Positions 34,213 to 48,063 of a stretch of 64,000 nucleotides of DNA are shown piece by piece (positions within the stretch are counted from its first letter, which is position 1; every line of letters begins with the position of its first letter). The stretch spans positions 41,899,501 through 41,963,500 of the forward strand of contig NC_134370.1 in the NCBI RefSeq assembly GCF_035582795.1, given 5' to 3'. The notes below the pieces were generated by a model that was given only the letters and a program-made list of their open reading frames with translations, searched no databases and was not told the DNA's origin. The DNA comes from Mycteria americana (Eukaryota > Chordata > Aves > Ciconiiformes > Ciconiidae). Position numbers and translations under genes: made by a program.

Positions 34213-37200
34213 CTGCACAAAGATAATCAGAAAAAAGGAGAATTACAAAGAAGCACGTCACTTACTTGCACGACTTCATTGCACGTTGCTTGCTACCGTT
34301 CATAAGTGGTGTCTTGCTTACAACTGCTTCCAAAAATCTCTCGATATCTAGAAACACCTCCCAAACAGATCTGCATGGACAAAGATCAAGAGGAACCAAG
34401 CTACTTTTCCACAGCCTCCCTGTGCACACCAAACGTTGCTCCCAAGTGAGGCTCACCCTTGTTTCCAAGACTTCAGCTGTTCAATGGTCCCATAGGAAAA
34501 GAATGAATGGCCCAAAAGATCAGTCTCTCCTCTCTTTTGGGAATGAAAAAAAAAAACCACCCAACCCAAAGCACAGTTGTTTCTATAAGTATCTCTGAAA
34601 TTACATGTAGCTTAAGAATCGCTTTGGAGCCCAGCTGTGTGCCTACAGAGCAATGAGTAAGGCATGCCTCAATCTATCCGGAGGAGCTAATAAACCCTGC
34701 CCTGCCCTCCACATGTTCTCAAACCGCCCCCATCCACCCTTTTGCTTCTCCTAGCCATGAGCAAGCCACAGCTGAGCCACAAGGAGTCGGCAGGCACCGA
34801 GGGAGTTATCCAACTACCCTGCTGCACATTTTCAATGCCAGAGCAGGGAAGCATTGTATCAGCTCACCGGAAAGTGCAAGCATGGGGCTTGTACGCTAAG
34901 CTTTCTTTCCATGTCATAAACTCACATGTAAAATAAATCCGCATTAGCCCTAGTGGGCTTTTCCTTTTAATTTTAAGGTCAGACAGAAGCCACAGCCCTC
35001 TGCACATGGAGCAGCACCAGGAAAGAGAGACTAGCACACAAATGTGTACTCAGGTAAGATTCCAGGGATCGGCATTTCCCAACATGTCAGCAGCTTAGGG
35101 AAGCAATGTTGAGCCATCTTCTGAGTCACATCATGCATCAAAATAAGTACATTTCCATACAGTAAGGCAAAGGGCTTTTCTGAAGCAAGTCCTCATTAGC
35201 ACTCAAGGCAATCCTGACTTCAGTAGCTTCCAGCTTGGAAACACGGCCACTCAGCACCATTGTTTAGACAGAGCCCAGGAGCAAATTCAAAGCACGGAAG
35301 TCAGTTTGGTGCTGTATGACAAGAGTTACGAAGTCTGGGCATAGATTGCTATCGAACACAGTGGTTCCCAAACTGACTGAAAATCAAAGTGCATTCCTTG
35401 CAATTAGGCATTTGGTGGTAAAAAACTGTGGTGTATTGCTTCAAGTAGCATCAAAACCACTGAAATAATATGACATGGTAGCTAAAAGACCATGATATTA
35501 TCTAAAAATCTGTACCATCACAATATTAACTGATTTCCTATCATCATACCAGGTCTTTCTTAAACATAATTAAGTGGAGTCATATGCAACAGATAAGCAA
35601 AGTATCTTTCTCCACATTGCACAGAAAATATTTGGACACCAATTTGCTGTTACAGACCAAAGAGTAAGTTTCTCTTAACTCACTAGGTTTTTCCCATGGA
35701 TAACAGTCTTGCGCATTTTCTCTCACATTCCTCAGCATTGTAATCTCATCTCTTATTGATCTAGTTCACTGGCAGGAAAGTAAGAATGACGAGAATGACA
35801 TGAGACCTCATTTGGACTTCTTCATTCGACCTTTGAATCATTTACCACTGCTCTCTTGTTGAGTATTACAAACCATGCTTTGCCCTCTCCCATCAAGTGC
35901 TGTGTCTCCTCCTAAGCAGCTGCTCATTCTCAATATTTCCCTCATCACCCTATTTTTCATGCCTTCCCAGACATAGGCCTTAGGACAGGAGCAGCCTGTT
36001 CTCTGCTGCACTACCCTCCAAAAGGAAAACATTTCCCTTGGTCAGGGGAACTTACCGCCACTTGGAAACACTTTGAAAAACTGGCTCATTTTTAGTGAGG
36101 CCTCATACTATTCTTCAAGAGACCAGTCATCTAACTAAACGGCACAAGCCACAGAACACAAGGAAAACCCAGTTGGCTTCAACAAAAAAACCGCAAAACC
36201 TCAAGGCAAAAGAATCCCACCACATCTGAATAGTTTGCTCTGCTATCACAAAACTGGCCAACCAGCCCAAATTCAGAAGGACTTCAAAAACTGAGGTTAC
36301 ACAGTGGAAGCAGAGAGGCTTGCCTGCCTGGGGGTAGACCTTCAGATATTTTTGCAGTCAAGATGCAAGATGAACCCAACTGATGACGCCTCTGTCTTTC
36401 CTGCAAACCCAATGTGAGAGGGGAAGAGCGGGATGCTCCACAAGACACAGGTGAGTCCATTCCTACTCCTGCAGAAAGACTCAAGGCAAAGTGTGGATAT
36501 TTGCCCACCACCACACTACGGCAAGCGGAGCCACGCGGATCCAAAGACTGGGAGAAACTCACTTGCTGGTTGGCCATTGTGTGATACCACCAGAAAAGTC
36601 TTGTAGTGATGTAGTAAGCCACCACCACGTCCACAGTGTAGTGGTCATGAGCAAGGAGGATGCAGAACATCCCAACCATGCTAAGTGCCCAGCAAAGCCA
36701 GTGATACCACCAGAGTCGCCGTGGGGAATCTGGAAAGAAGCACAAGCAGTGATTATTTCAAAGTGTAACATTATCAGTGTGCAAGACCATTGCTGTAATT
36801 AGCAGAGGATGCGGACTGCAATCCTGGGTGGGTAGTGCGATGCCTGCATTAAGATTAAGAGCAGGAATGCTGAGATCACAAAATAAGTATAATTCTCTTA
36901 AGGTATAACTTAAAATTGTACTCAGGGGTAATCAGATCCTTGGAAAATAGAGAGATTATGAAATCTTTGAGAAACAGGTCCAATACATAACAATATACTA
37001 TACCATGGTCAGTAAAATTAACTGATTTGTATTTCAATATTGATTCTACACAGATGGCAATCCATTCCTCTTGCCTTTCATAAAAGATATATGCATACAT
37101 TAAGGCCTGATTTCTCCAAAATGAGCAACCTTGCATTTAGCATGGCATTCATCTCTCTCTAGACTAGGAGACACATACTTGAAATACCATTCATCAGGCA

Positions 37201-40200
37201 GTATGCAATGAAGGTTTCAATTATATTCTAAACAAAATTTTTTTGAAATAAAATGCTTAATACAGACATCTATATGGTAGCGTTTTATTTTGTCACCAAA
37301 GTTTTCTTTTTCAGTAAGCCCTATGTCTTTGAAGTTCTATTATTTTTATTTAATTGAAAAAGCATGCATTTTTACTTTAACTGTATTTACCGGTAAGCAC
37401 AACTATAATTCTTCAATTAGCAAGGAATTATACAACAGGAAATTCCATATGAACAGTAACAAACTTACACTCTTTGATAAATAAGTATGTAAGAGTTAAT
37501 ATGACGGTGTGACCGCTGTACAGATAGTCGCCGCACATGTTGTGGGATCCCGTGATGGACAATCCTCCACCAGCAATCAATTTCATTATCCTTCGTAGAT
37601 GAGATTCCCAGTCTCCAAAAAGCTGGTGGAAAAATAAAACATAAAAGCACAGTAAAATATCAGTGCTAACCTTTTAGAGTTTAAAGCAATGGTATTAGCC
37701 AGCAACTTTGCCTTTCACAGAATCACAGAATCATATAGGTTGGAAAAGACCTTTAAGATCATCGAGTCCAACCGTAAACCTAACACTACCAAGACCACCA
37801 CTACACCATGTCCCTAAGCACCTCATCCAAATGTCCTTTAAATACCTCCAGGGATGGCGACTCAACCACTTCCCTGGGCAGCCTGTTCCAATGCTTGATA
37901 ACCCTTTCCGTGAAGAAAAATTTCCTAATATCCAGTCTAAACCTCCCCTGGCGCAACTTGAGACCATTTCCTCTTGTCCTATCACTTGTTACCTGGGAGA
38001 AGAGACCGACCCCCACCTCTCTACAACCTCCTTTCAGGTAGCTGTAGAGAGCGATAAGGTCTCCCCTCAGCCTCCTTTTCTCCAGGCTAAACAATCCCAG
38101 CTCCCTCAGCCGCTCCTCATAAGACTTCTGCTCCAGACCCTTCACCAGCTTCGTTGCCCTTCTCTGGACTCGCTCCAGCACCTCAATGTCCCTCTTGTAG
38201 TGGGGGGCCCAAAACTGAACACAGTATTCGAGGTGCAGCCGCACCAGTGCTGAGTACAGGGGCACGATCACTTCCCTACTCCTGCTGGCCACGCTATTTT
38301 TGATACAAGCCAGGATGCCATTGGCTTTCTTGGCCGCCTGGGCACACTGCTGGCTCATATTCAGGCGGCTGTCAACAAACACCCCCAGGTCCTTCTCTGC
38401 CAGGCAGCTTTCCAGCCACTCTTCCCCAAGCCTGTAGCGTTGCATGGGGTTGCTGTGGCCCAAGTGCAGGACCTTGCACTTGGCCTTGTTAAACCTCATA
38501 CAATTGGCCTCAGCCCATCGATCCAGCCTGTCCAGGTCCCTCTGCAGAGCCTTCCTCCCCTCAAGCAGATCAACACTCCCACATAACTTGGTGTCATCTG
38601 CAAACTTGCTGAGAGTGCACTCGATTATTCAGTTATTCTCTGTTTTTGTTTTGATACACAAGATCAACCAGTAAATCCACAGCCTTTTCCAAAAGTTAGA
38701 ATCACATTTCTAGAGGGAAAAAGACTGGATTGAGACATGAGTTTATTTTTTTATTGATGCTTTGCATCAATTATAGCTAGTGTACATGTGAGCACAGGCT
38801 GTATGCACCTCCATCCATTTGTCTAAAATATTATTTTATTTGAAGTAGTCAATGTATGAAGAATCAAGGAAATTATTACAAGTTCCCTATAAATACAATA
38901 TCCCAAAGGACTACTGTTTTTTCCTACGCTGACAATATAGATTGAAAAAGCACAGAAAAAAGGCAATTTTATTTACACACACATTTGTGTATGCATATAC
39001 ATGTGTAAAAAACCTTTACACCAGGCCACTTCCAGTTGCAATGAAAAACATGGCATCTTTTCACTATAATACCAAAGCAAAAAACTGGTCCAAAAGTTGT
39101 TAAGCTCCTGTCAGTGGCTACACTCAGAGTGCTACACTTACGGCAAAACAGGTAGGCGAGCAAAAATTGTTTGCTATATTATTTATAAGTACTTATTGCT
39201 GCTATCATGTAAAGGCGTAATCTTTGTCCCAGGTCTTGTTGGCAACCTTTGCTAATGCTCGCAGCTGTGCAGGAAAGTTATTTTTAGTGGGAATCTTCAA
39301 GCAGAGCTAATGGGTTCACATCTCTTTTTACGCATTATATTCTTGCACTGGGATATACAATGGGAGTGTGTGTGTATATGTATGTATATATACATATATA
39401 TGAACCTCACCTATATACAGTGAGGTTCAGAATAATGACTCTTGGAAAACCTATGACTTCTGTAATACCGTCTCAAAAATCCAGCTTCACCACTAAAAAG
39501 GAATTAAAAATATTTCCAGCTATAGCTAGAATGGTCATGTTCTCTAAACATCTGTTTTTCCTTCTGTTCAAGAGGCAATGCACTCTAAAATAAATCAAGC
39601 TTAATTTAATTCATCTTGTTCATAACAGCACAGGCCCTACAGACAATAATCCAACAGAAAACAGGATGACCTGTCCAAGCTGTACATCCAGCTGCCAAAA
39701 CCCAGATTCAATGCACAGAAGAGAGTATCTCACTCCAAACTCTAAAGCCTGCCACCGCCCCCCACCTTGGAGAGTCTTCAAAATCATTTCTTTCCACTTA
39801 ACATTTCAAAAGAAACATACATGTTGTTTGTCAGAGCACAGTCTCAAACTTCTACGCTGGCTTTAACTCACACAATCCATGCGAGCAATGGGGACATTCC
39901 TCCACACCCAATGCCTTTGCTCTGACCCACCTCCAACCCATGATGCTAGCTCAGACGGTATTTCTGAAAAAACTTCAATTTGCCTTCGGAAAGCCAAATC
40001 AAAGCAAACCAAGTCCTTGTGGTGAGGACACCCCTCTCCCTCTTCCCAGGTGACTGAAGGGCAGCTGGCACTGTCCCAAGACTTTGCTTTTGCCACTCCC
40101 AGCTCTAAAACAAGCCCAAATGTTAAACAAATCCACAAACAAAATGTATGCTGTGGGACAAGCACAACCAGGATGTACTGAGCACTGCTGGGACCCAACA

Positions 40201-43200
40201 AGAAGCAGGAACCATCTGAGCTCAAAGTAGCAGGACTAATGGATCAATGCACGTGACTACACGTGTTCTGCATCCTTACCTCATTTTATGAAGTTTCAAA
40301 ATCCATGGTAACCATTTAACAGTCAGAAGGAGACACAGATCCCCCTCGCTGGCCATTATAGGCATGTTTTTCTTTTATTTTAAAGCTCAGTCTTGCTTTA
40401 AGAAGTGGAAATTATTAATTTCTGACAGATTTAAACAGGGTCTTTGCAGCAATTAAACATTTCCTGCTAACAGTTCCTTACAAAACATTAAAATGGTCCC
40501 CAAAGCCCACTCTTCACAATCATATATAACTCAATAAGGTGTTGAGAGGTTATTCTTTTCCCACCAGTATATTTATAGCTTTCAAGAAAGCCCAGCTAAT
40601 CCTTAGTTTTATTGGGGCAATAGAAGAGCATAACATAGGCTTGTCTTTACTTGAGTAATGAGTCGGACTTGCCAACACTGTAAATTTCCAAAAATGGCAG
40701 ATTTACTCACTTCAGCCCACAAATACCTGTGTTCTTGTGTTCTTTCTTTTTTAATTTCATAATGGCTGACTGATCAAATACAGTGTTGACTCCTCTCCCA
40801 CTTACTTCTCTTTACAAAAGACCTCGGTCCCTCAAAAAGCCACACGTGGCTTGGCAAACGCTCTGCCTTGTCAAACAACCGGCGTAGCACATTCATTGCC
40901 CTTATTTCCCTGAGGAACTGAAGTGTTTCAGCTTTGTTTGTATGTATCAGCAATCCTCACCAAAACAGCAAGAGCACGTGTACCGAGTCGAATCAGGATT
41001 TTACTACCCGTCATCTAACTTACGGCTGTGCACACAAAGCCGTTGAACTGTGTGTGCAGTAGATATTTCACAGAAATTACTCCCCTCCCCCCCCCCCCCC
41101 CCTTCTCCTGCTTAAATCAAGCTATAGCACAAACAACTCCAGGAGGGGCATGGAGATGAACCACTATGGAGAAAGAGCACTCGCGTCTAACATACGCACC
41201 TTGCTCCCTACCATAGAAGTCCAGTCCGTACTAGACTGCATTTCCCTACCACAAACAGCACGTTGCAGTAAGGACCATGCTCACACCAATGCCTGTGTGA
41301 TAGGAGATGGATGCAACGCCACCATCCCTGTCCCATCTCCACTTCGAGCACATCAATTACCCTTCAAGGCTGACTACAAGGGTCTTGCCTAAGCACCTCT
41401 GTCTCAGTAGCCTGGTTTCAGCCAGGGCTTTCGCAAGCCCATTTTATTCCTCGGCACAACAAACAGGAGTCAGTGCTAGACTGGGGAGGAGGTGGCAAGT
41501 CCTTGTGCTAACACAATTGCAAAAATACATGCAGGGACAAACGGCTGCAAAGGAGACAGAGTTTCACCAGCCTTGGAAAAGTCTCTCTGGGCCACTGCAA
41601 ATACAATCATACTTGGATTTGACACACTGAAGTGTTGAGAAAAAAATGAGTCACACATGGCACCTCCACAGGTTGCACACCTTCAACTGCTTCAGTGGAG
41701 ATACAAAAATGCTGATCGTGCAAATTAGTTGAAAATACTACAGAAATTGCATAGATTAGCGCTTTGAAAAGGGTGGGAATGCCCTGCACTGCCCTGCACT
41801 GCCCCAAAGCAACAGTCAACACCTTCACCGAGAGGGAAGCTGATGATCTGCAGAAGGACATCCCCATCATGCCAAACTGGTATTTTCAAATTAGTAACAA
41901 TTATTGAGAAAGTGTTGCTCACAGTTTTGGTAACAGCAGGACAAGGGGAAAACATACAGATTAAAATATGGAAAGGCAGCCAGAAGAAGTTTACCTTTGG
42001 AGAACACTTGAAATGCATGCCAGGTACTGGGAGTGTAGTCACATACATTGTAATACACCGATATAGGTATAGTGTGCCAACTATACAGAAAAATCTTCTG
42101 CTAATTATAGACCTAGAAGAAAAAAAAAAGAGGAAAAAAAAAAAAGGAGGTCACTCAAAGCAAACAAAATAGGCAAAAGGTAAATAAAATAAACTTCCAA
42201 CTGTTCTCTTCTCGATGCTTTTGAAACTTTTGACAGTATCAGCTTACACCTGAGAATACTGAATTACTTTACAAATATTCCCACACTTTACAGGTCAGAA
42301 ACACAAGAGCAACTCAACTAACATTACCCATGAAGGTGATTACAGGAAATAGAAGGATTAGAATACAAAAGCCTGTACAGATTTAGCGTTGAAGACATTA
42401 AAAGGGATTTCATGCCCCACACCCCTCCATTAGCTTTGAGCGGTCACTAATTTGCTATTCAAGGCAGGGGAAAAAGTTACAATATTTTCATTGTAAGATG
42501 AAAAGGAGTAAGTTTATTTCAGCTGACACACAAATTTAGTAATTACAAAGGGCTGCTTGAGAAGAAATTGGTTGTATGACCCAAATGAGTGAGAATATAT
42601 CTTTCCTGAGCAGCATTAAAGAGGAAGAAATTCACATAGCAACAAAACCTCTGAAATACAAATTTAGAGCTGCATTGCCTACAGGACAGGGTGTTTTCAC
42701 CAGGAAGCCACTCTCAAGGCAAGCAGCCATAGCTGCAAAGAGATTTATTCATTGAGGGCTGCCAGTGAGTCACTGACGTACGCAGAGAGGGCAGACGGAA
42801 TTTTGGGGTACCGTGATGCAGTTCTGCAAAACCAGCAAGAACACATGGGGTAAAGAGCTCCAGCTTTGACTCAGGAGTGACAGCCAGCCCCAAAACTGGC
42901 CCGTTGAGTTTCACTCCTACGTACCAGCTAATAACATCACAAAGGAAAGAGCTATGACAATTAAACCCCTTCTGGCACATCCATCAGGACGGGAACAACC
43001 TCTATCTCAGCTCGCATAGAGTTCAGCAAAGAGAAATCGCTGCCAACATTACAAAAATCAAGGGCAAATCCAGTTACAGCAGTTCATGACCTTAACCACA
43101 TCAACCCTTTGCATCCTGCTGGTTACAGACCCTGTTGGTTTTGGTCGATTCTAAATTGTTATTTACAGTTATGGTCATTTGGGAATTACAAAGCTTACAA

Positions 43201-46200
43201 CACAAGCTGCAAGTTCTGGCATTCATTTGTTGCTATTTTGAAGCATTCACTTTTTAAAAAATAGTATTTCTATCAAGCCAAGCTCTTTCGAAGCTCAAAA
43301 TTGCCCATCTTTTTTATTTTTAATAGCTTTCGGCAGAGTTATTAAACTGTAGTGCTCTACTCTCAGAGGAGTATGACTTTGCAGTGCCAGATCAGTAACA
43401 ACTTGAGTGTCTTAATTTATCAGAAAAGCTTCAACTATTACACTGTAAATGCATTTTGCACTCAAGTGCCCACTGCTATTGAAACACAGTATTTCATATT
43501 TTTTCTTCCCCCTCCTGGTGTAAACATGGACAAAGCTGGGAGTTAAAAATTATATGTTATTAACATATCTCCATGGACTGAAATTTAAGGGTGGAAGGTA
43601 CCATGCCATTGGGGCAGTGGTTTTCCTGTGCATTTTGTATGGCAAATTTTTCTCTCAGAAGGTTGATCCAATAAAGATTTCACACTTGTGCCTGGCTTTT
43701 ATAACCAGACATGAACTTACTTTTCTTTATAACCTCGTATAATGACAAACAGGGGGGTTGGGGATTAAAGACGGAGCAGCACTGTATTTCAAGAGACCGA
43801 AGAAGCGTCAGTGTTTTATCGAGCACTGAACGTTTTTTTGTTTAAATAAAAATTACCGACAAACCTACTTGATTTAGCTAGATTTAGCAGATTTTAGCTT
43901 AGGGGAGTCTGTGTCAAAGTGCTCTGTACTGCAATATAAAAAAAATTTAAAAAGCCTATATTTTCCTTTTGCAAAGGGATTTGTGCATGTGTGCATGTGT
44001 GATTACGAGCCAGCTAGCAAATACAACCTCTAAGCTTATTACTGGCCAAGACAACTTTTATTACAACTACCCAGACCTCACCTAACGGTGGCAGCCAGCA
44101 TGCTGCTTTTTCAATCCTATGAGTGTGCAGGCTGAATCAGATGTCAAGCATGGCCAAAAACCAGCATTGTACTTCTCCCAAAACATCTAGGAATGCTTCC
44201 CAGAGAAGTTAATTCTGCCTCAGGAGTTTGCCTGGACTCCTCGAGCTCCCCGCGGTACCTGAGGAAAAAGGCTTGGGCAGCCAGAGTCCCCAGCCAAGAC
44301 CTGCACACCTACCCTGCTCCTGCTTTCTGGTGAGAAGCCAACCCAACCCAATGCCATGGACAATATTCTGTATAGATGTTCAAAGAAAGCTGTCACCGAT
44401 TTCCTCACAGCAAATCTAGTGCCTTACACCGAAGCCAGCTAAAAACTCTGGTCTCTGCCTGAAAGTAACATTAATTTTCAGGCAAGAAAGCAGTAACAGG
44501 GGCCAAGGGAAACCCTGCACTGTGGTTAGCTGGACAGACACACCCAACACCCTCTTCCATTTTGGCCCCAACTTTGCAGTCCAACAAAGATGACGTGTAG
44601 GTCCTATTCAACATCATCATGCAATCCCTGGACTAAACAAGGAAGACCTGAGTGATCAGCATCATGAATGACACATCTCTGTTGTCCTTCATTGTTTGGA
44701 AGAACAGCAGGCTCTGCTTGGACGAAATCAAGTTATCAGCAAATAATGGATCTGGTAGGATAAGCAATAGGAATGTCACTGCTTGGCAAAGAAAAGTGTT
44801 TCAAAAAGTCTGCAACTATGAAGCTGCCTCCTTCAGTTAAAGGTTCAACCCAGCCACTGGCTGCAATTCAGCTCATGGGTAACAATGCTGCTGGTTCACC
44901 AGTGACCCTGAGCTTGTACTTGGAGACATCCGTGAATGGTATCTCTATCATCTGAGTAGGTGAGGAACCAGGTCTCATCCTGCCCAGCAATCACCTGGCT
45001 TCACGTCTTATCTTCAGATCTCGAATGGAGTGTGGCAATGGCTATCCCTGACACCATCAGAGGTCAGAGAAGTGAGGAAGGTCTAGCTGGCTTAATTCCC
45101 TCTCTTTATTCTTGAATTAAGTTTCAAAGGGAGGTGATAACCCACACCAAAAAAGTGAGTCAGCTCTTTTAGTAGCACTTAGTGGTTCACCACCCAAAGC
45201 CATGGGAATGAGGTCCTCCAGATAAAGCCACCTCACTGGGCTCCTGTTCCCATGAGCACCTCTCCCGTTCTTCCCTTTCTGCTGCTTACCAACAGCTTGG
45301 GCCTCTCTGACTTCGACACCTCTGCTCATTGACATAAAAGACAACTTTTGGTCTCCAAAGCATTACATGACCAGTACACACACTGACCAGCGCTGACCAG
45401 CTATTCCAGGGCAGATACTGGGAATGGAAAGCTCTGCAACTCCCTGACATCTTCCCCTAACACCAGAAAGAGCCCTTCTAAAGCAAGTAAAAATGAACAC
45501 ATCAAAGCAAATGGGGACAGGGTGGAACCTTCACATCTATCAACGATACCAACATACTTTATCAACACCATGTCTCACTGCTTCGAAATCCCCACAGACC
45601 TTATGGACTCTGCTGTTCTTAATCTAAAGACTCTGCTTAGCTCCATCAAAAGTTTTGATCCCTCATATTTTCCTATTAAGCTGACACCCCATTCTTGAGA
45701 GCAATCCCATGTCACCTTGTCTAGATGCTTCCCTTGGTTTTGAACAACATTTATGCTCAGAGACCCCAAGAAAGTTACTGGTCCCCCATGTTCACGATAG
45801 GCAGCTGAAGCAGTGGGGAGAGGAGCTGGAGTGCAATTGGTAGCACTGCAGCTACCAACATAAGAGTGATTCTGAAGCTTACAGCCATAAACAAAACAAG
45901 AGGCCAAGCCAGGGTAAATCCTTCCTCCTGTACATATATGCACATTTAAAAAAAAAAAAGGCAATTACATAGTTTTTTATGGTCCTATAATAGCAATAAA
46001 TTAACCATTCTACATTCTAGAAACTTTCCTTTAAGGAACGCCACCTCTGTAAAAGCGTACAACTGTTTTAAAATTTCACCTGATAAAATACATTAAGTAG
46101 AGAAAATATGAATAAACCATCATCTCAGTCTTGTGGATTACTTAAATATTTGTCACATTCCTATGGAAATCCACAGCTGTGTTGCACAAGGGTATCCTGC

Positions 46201-48063
46201 CCCAGCTTAGCAATTCTTTCTTTTCAAGCTGCCTGTACCTTATGAAGCTGGTGAACCACATGCTTATGTTTAAGTTTTAATGTTTTTCTCCATTATAAGG
46301 GCAAGTGATCCATTGGCCTCTGTTTTTAATTCTTTTAAAAAGGGAAATCTGTAATTCTAAGGTTATTACAAAGTCCTGTGAACAGAAGGATCTTGTATTT
46401 CACACGGTGGGGCCCAAATTACTTTCCTTCCTCAGTTTCCTACATAGGAGTCACAAAAAAGATTCAGTGAACAGGTAAAGAATGAGATTATGTATTAGCA
46501 AAGGAGACCCTCTTTGGGCTGGGCAGCTGTGGGGACATGCTTGTGCCTGGTTTTTTAAAAGAAAGGTGATATGCCACCTCATACTGCTTAAAGCCACTTG
46601 ACTTTGAACGCTTCATTCACAGCCATGGCAGCACAAGGGTTTATATCAAACACTCATGGTAAGGCAGCCCAAGCTGTGGATTTACGGCAGTATAAATACC
46701 CTAAATTAAACATCTGCATGCACTCTGCAGAGGGTAAGTGGTAGGTTACTTCCATTGGCAGGCAAATTCACCCTGGCAATTCTGACCAGTATGAGCAAGG
46801 AGGCAGACAACCACTAAGACCTTGCAAATTCACTGGGTATCTATGCTTTTGCATATTTTATGATTAGCTTTTGACATACTTTGTGTTTGACATTATCTGT
46901 CCCATCTAATGTCAAGCAGAAAATGTACTTCGACACTTCTTCATGCCAGCACTGTTTAGGTGCACGGACTAAACCACTGCCTGTTGGTTTTGTCCAAGAG
47001 TATCATAATCTTAGGGTAGGTCTTTACATCAGGCAAACTACAGAGACACTAAATCGATCCCAAGTTGGTTCACAGCTGTGTTCACAAAAGTGTGAGGTAT
47101 GCTCCCTCTCAACAGACAGGACAGTCAACTGAGTTAAGAACATCATTACATCCAATTCATGGCTTTTCACACATGAAAAGGGTTCAAGTTAATTGTGCAG
47201 GCAAACAAGACCAGGACTATTTCTTAGTTTCTTAGGTAGCAGTTGGACTGAACTCCCTTTTGCACAAGCAGCCCACACAAACTGCAGTTTGCCTGTGGCA
47301 TAACAGCTATTTCAGTTTGGGAAAACAAAATCAGAAAGATCACAAGAAACTTCATTTTATTTGGATGTAAATCAGTATCTGACCTCCAAAAGCTGTCAGA
47401 AGTATACCCTAGCACTTGGTTTTCAAAAGGTTTTACTTACTTGTATTTTAAGAGCAGCCACTGAACAAACCACAGTCCTACAAGGATCATGCCGTTGATT
47501 TCACAAATAGAAAAAGCCCATTGCACCCGATCAAAGCGATCAAAAAATGCATCTGGTAGGGGAGGCTGCACCTCCTTGGGAGGCACTCGTTCATGAACGA
47601 CTGAGATAGTCACTGTGGTAAAGATGAAACAAAAAAGTGCATAAATAAAAGCCAGGAAAGTCTTGCCCCATTCCATAGGATACTGTGAGCGCTCTGGCTC
47701 TGGCATGGGGATCTTTATCATCTCCTTCTTATACCCATTTGGCATCCCATTCAGCTTCATTTTACTGCTAAAGCCATTCTCGCGTGTGGAGTTGCTCACA
47801 CTGATGTGGATGTGCCCGTTGACGTGCCCATTTTTGTGAGCCTCGATGTGGTGAGCCATTTTTAAAGTTTCAATCATGTGCAACAGCCGCTGTCCACTGT
47901 CAGAAGACACCCGGGAGAGAGGCGTCTTCTTAAAATCCTCCTCCGTAAGGTTGATCAAATCCTGCCCGGTGAAGCTCTTCAATGGCTCACAGTACTCCGG
48001 CACAGCATTTTCTGTTAGCCAATTCGTCACCTCCTCAGGTGACCACAACACCACCTCTTTCAT
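34033..48063 (-). CDS. SGMS1: Sphingomyelin synthase 1 (SGMS1), complete CDS
   Basis: The enzyme moves phosphocholine from phosphatidylcholine to ceramide in the trans-Golgi, giving sphingomyelin and diacylglycerol. The join from the start is 47441-48063, 41995-42112, 37469-37622, 36563-36729, 34033-34212. That is 413 codons plus stop, equal to human SGMS1, and all introns are GT/AG with matching phases. An N-terminal SAM domain (about residues 1-70) distinguishes SGMS1 from SGMS2. Six membrane segments follow, starting at about residue 137. The catalytic triad falls at the human positions: His285 in SGHTV, and His328 and Asp332 in HDHYTVDVV. The start ATG (48063) was chosen because it matches the human MKEVV start and has a purine at -3. 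The residues that differ from human lie mostly between the SAM domain and the first membrane segment. Confidence 0.97.
36563..36729 (-). CDS. SGMS1: SGMS1 coding exon 4: catalytic His328 and Asp332
   Basis: Residues 299-354. [10 protein letters not shown] is followed by [20 protein letters not shown], the D4 motif with two catalytic residues, in the last membrane segments. The acceptor is TTCCAG|AT and the donor is CAA|GTGAGT. Confidence 0.97.
37469..37622 (-). CDS. SGMS1: SGMS1 coding exon 3: catalytic His285
   Basis: Residues 248-298 plus one base. [19 protein letters not shown] leads to YLYSGHTV with catalytic His285 (D3 motif), then [10 protein letters not shown]. The acceptor is CCACCAG|C and the donor is GAGT|GTAAGT. 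A CR1 insertion ends 94 bases upstream of the acceptor. Confidence 0.97.
37716..38625 (-). mobile_element. CR1 LINE, 5'-truncated, sense to SGMS1
   Basis: This non-LTR retrotransposon fragment keeps the end of the reverse transcriptase ORF. The minus-strand frame is open from at least 38613 to a stop at 37801-37803 (270 codons). It includes the RT catalytic motif KFADDTKL near its start, and [20 protein letters not shown] and [11 protein letters not shown] further on, all typical of avian CR1. The 3' end is two tandem octamer-like units (CACAGAAT on the plus strand). It is truncated inside the RT domain, so it cannot move by itself. The lack of stops or frameshifts suggests a fairly recent insertion in the SGMS1 intron between coding exons 2 and 3. 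Confidence 0.92.
39401..39429. repeat. 10-bp inverted repeat beside a TG/TA microsatellite
   Basis: TGAACCTCAC and GTGAGGTTCA are perfect reverse complements around a 9-base loop. A TG/TA-rich run precedes it (about 39367-39400). It is in an SGMS1 intron. Confidence 0.9.
41087..41102. repeat. C16 mononucleotide run
   Basis: Sixteen uninterrupted C in an SGMS1 intron (G16 on the transcribed RNA), about 0.9 kb downstream, in gene order, of coding exon 2. Length is likely polymorphic and hard to sequence. Confidence 0.9.
41995..42112 (-). CDS. SGMS1: SGMS1 coding exon 2
   Basis: Residues 208-247: [19 protein letters not shown], then [18 protein letters not shown], almost identical to human. 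This covers the third membrane segment and a conserved luminal loop. The acceptor is TTCTAG|G and the donor is AAG|GTAAAC. Confidence 0.97.
47441..48063 (-). CDS. SGMS1: SGMS1 coding exon 1: SAM domain and first membrane segments
   Basis: Residues 1-207 plus two bases. It encodes the SAM domain ([24 protein letters not shown]), a variable linker with HKNGHVNGH, the conserved [16 protein letters not shown], and the first two membrane segments. The donor is AA|GTAAGT. Confidence 0.97.

Noticed and set aside
37801..38499. 232-codon frame as a host gene
   Set aside because: Its sequence is the C-terminal part of a CR1 reverse transcriptase, and it ends with a CR1 3' tail.
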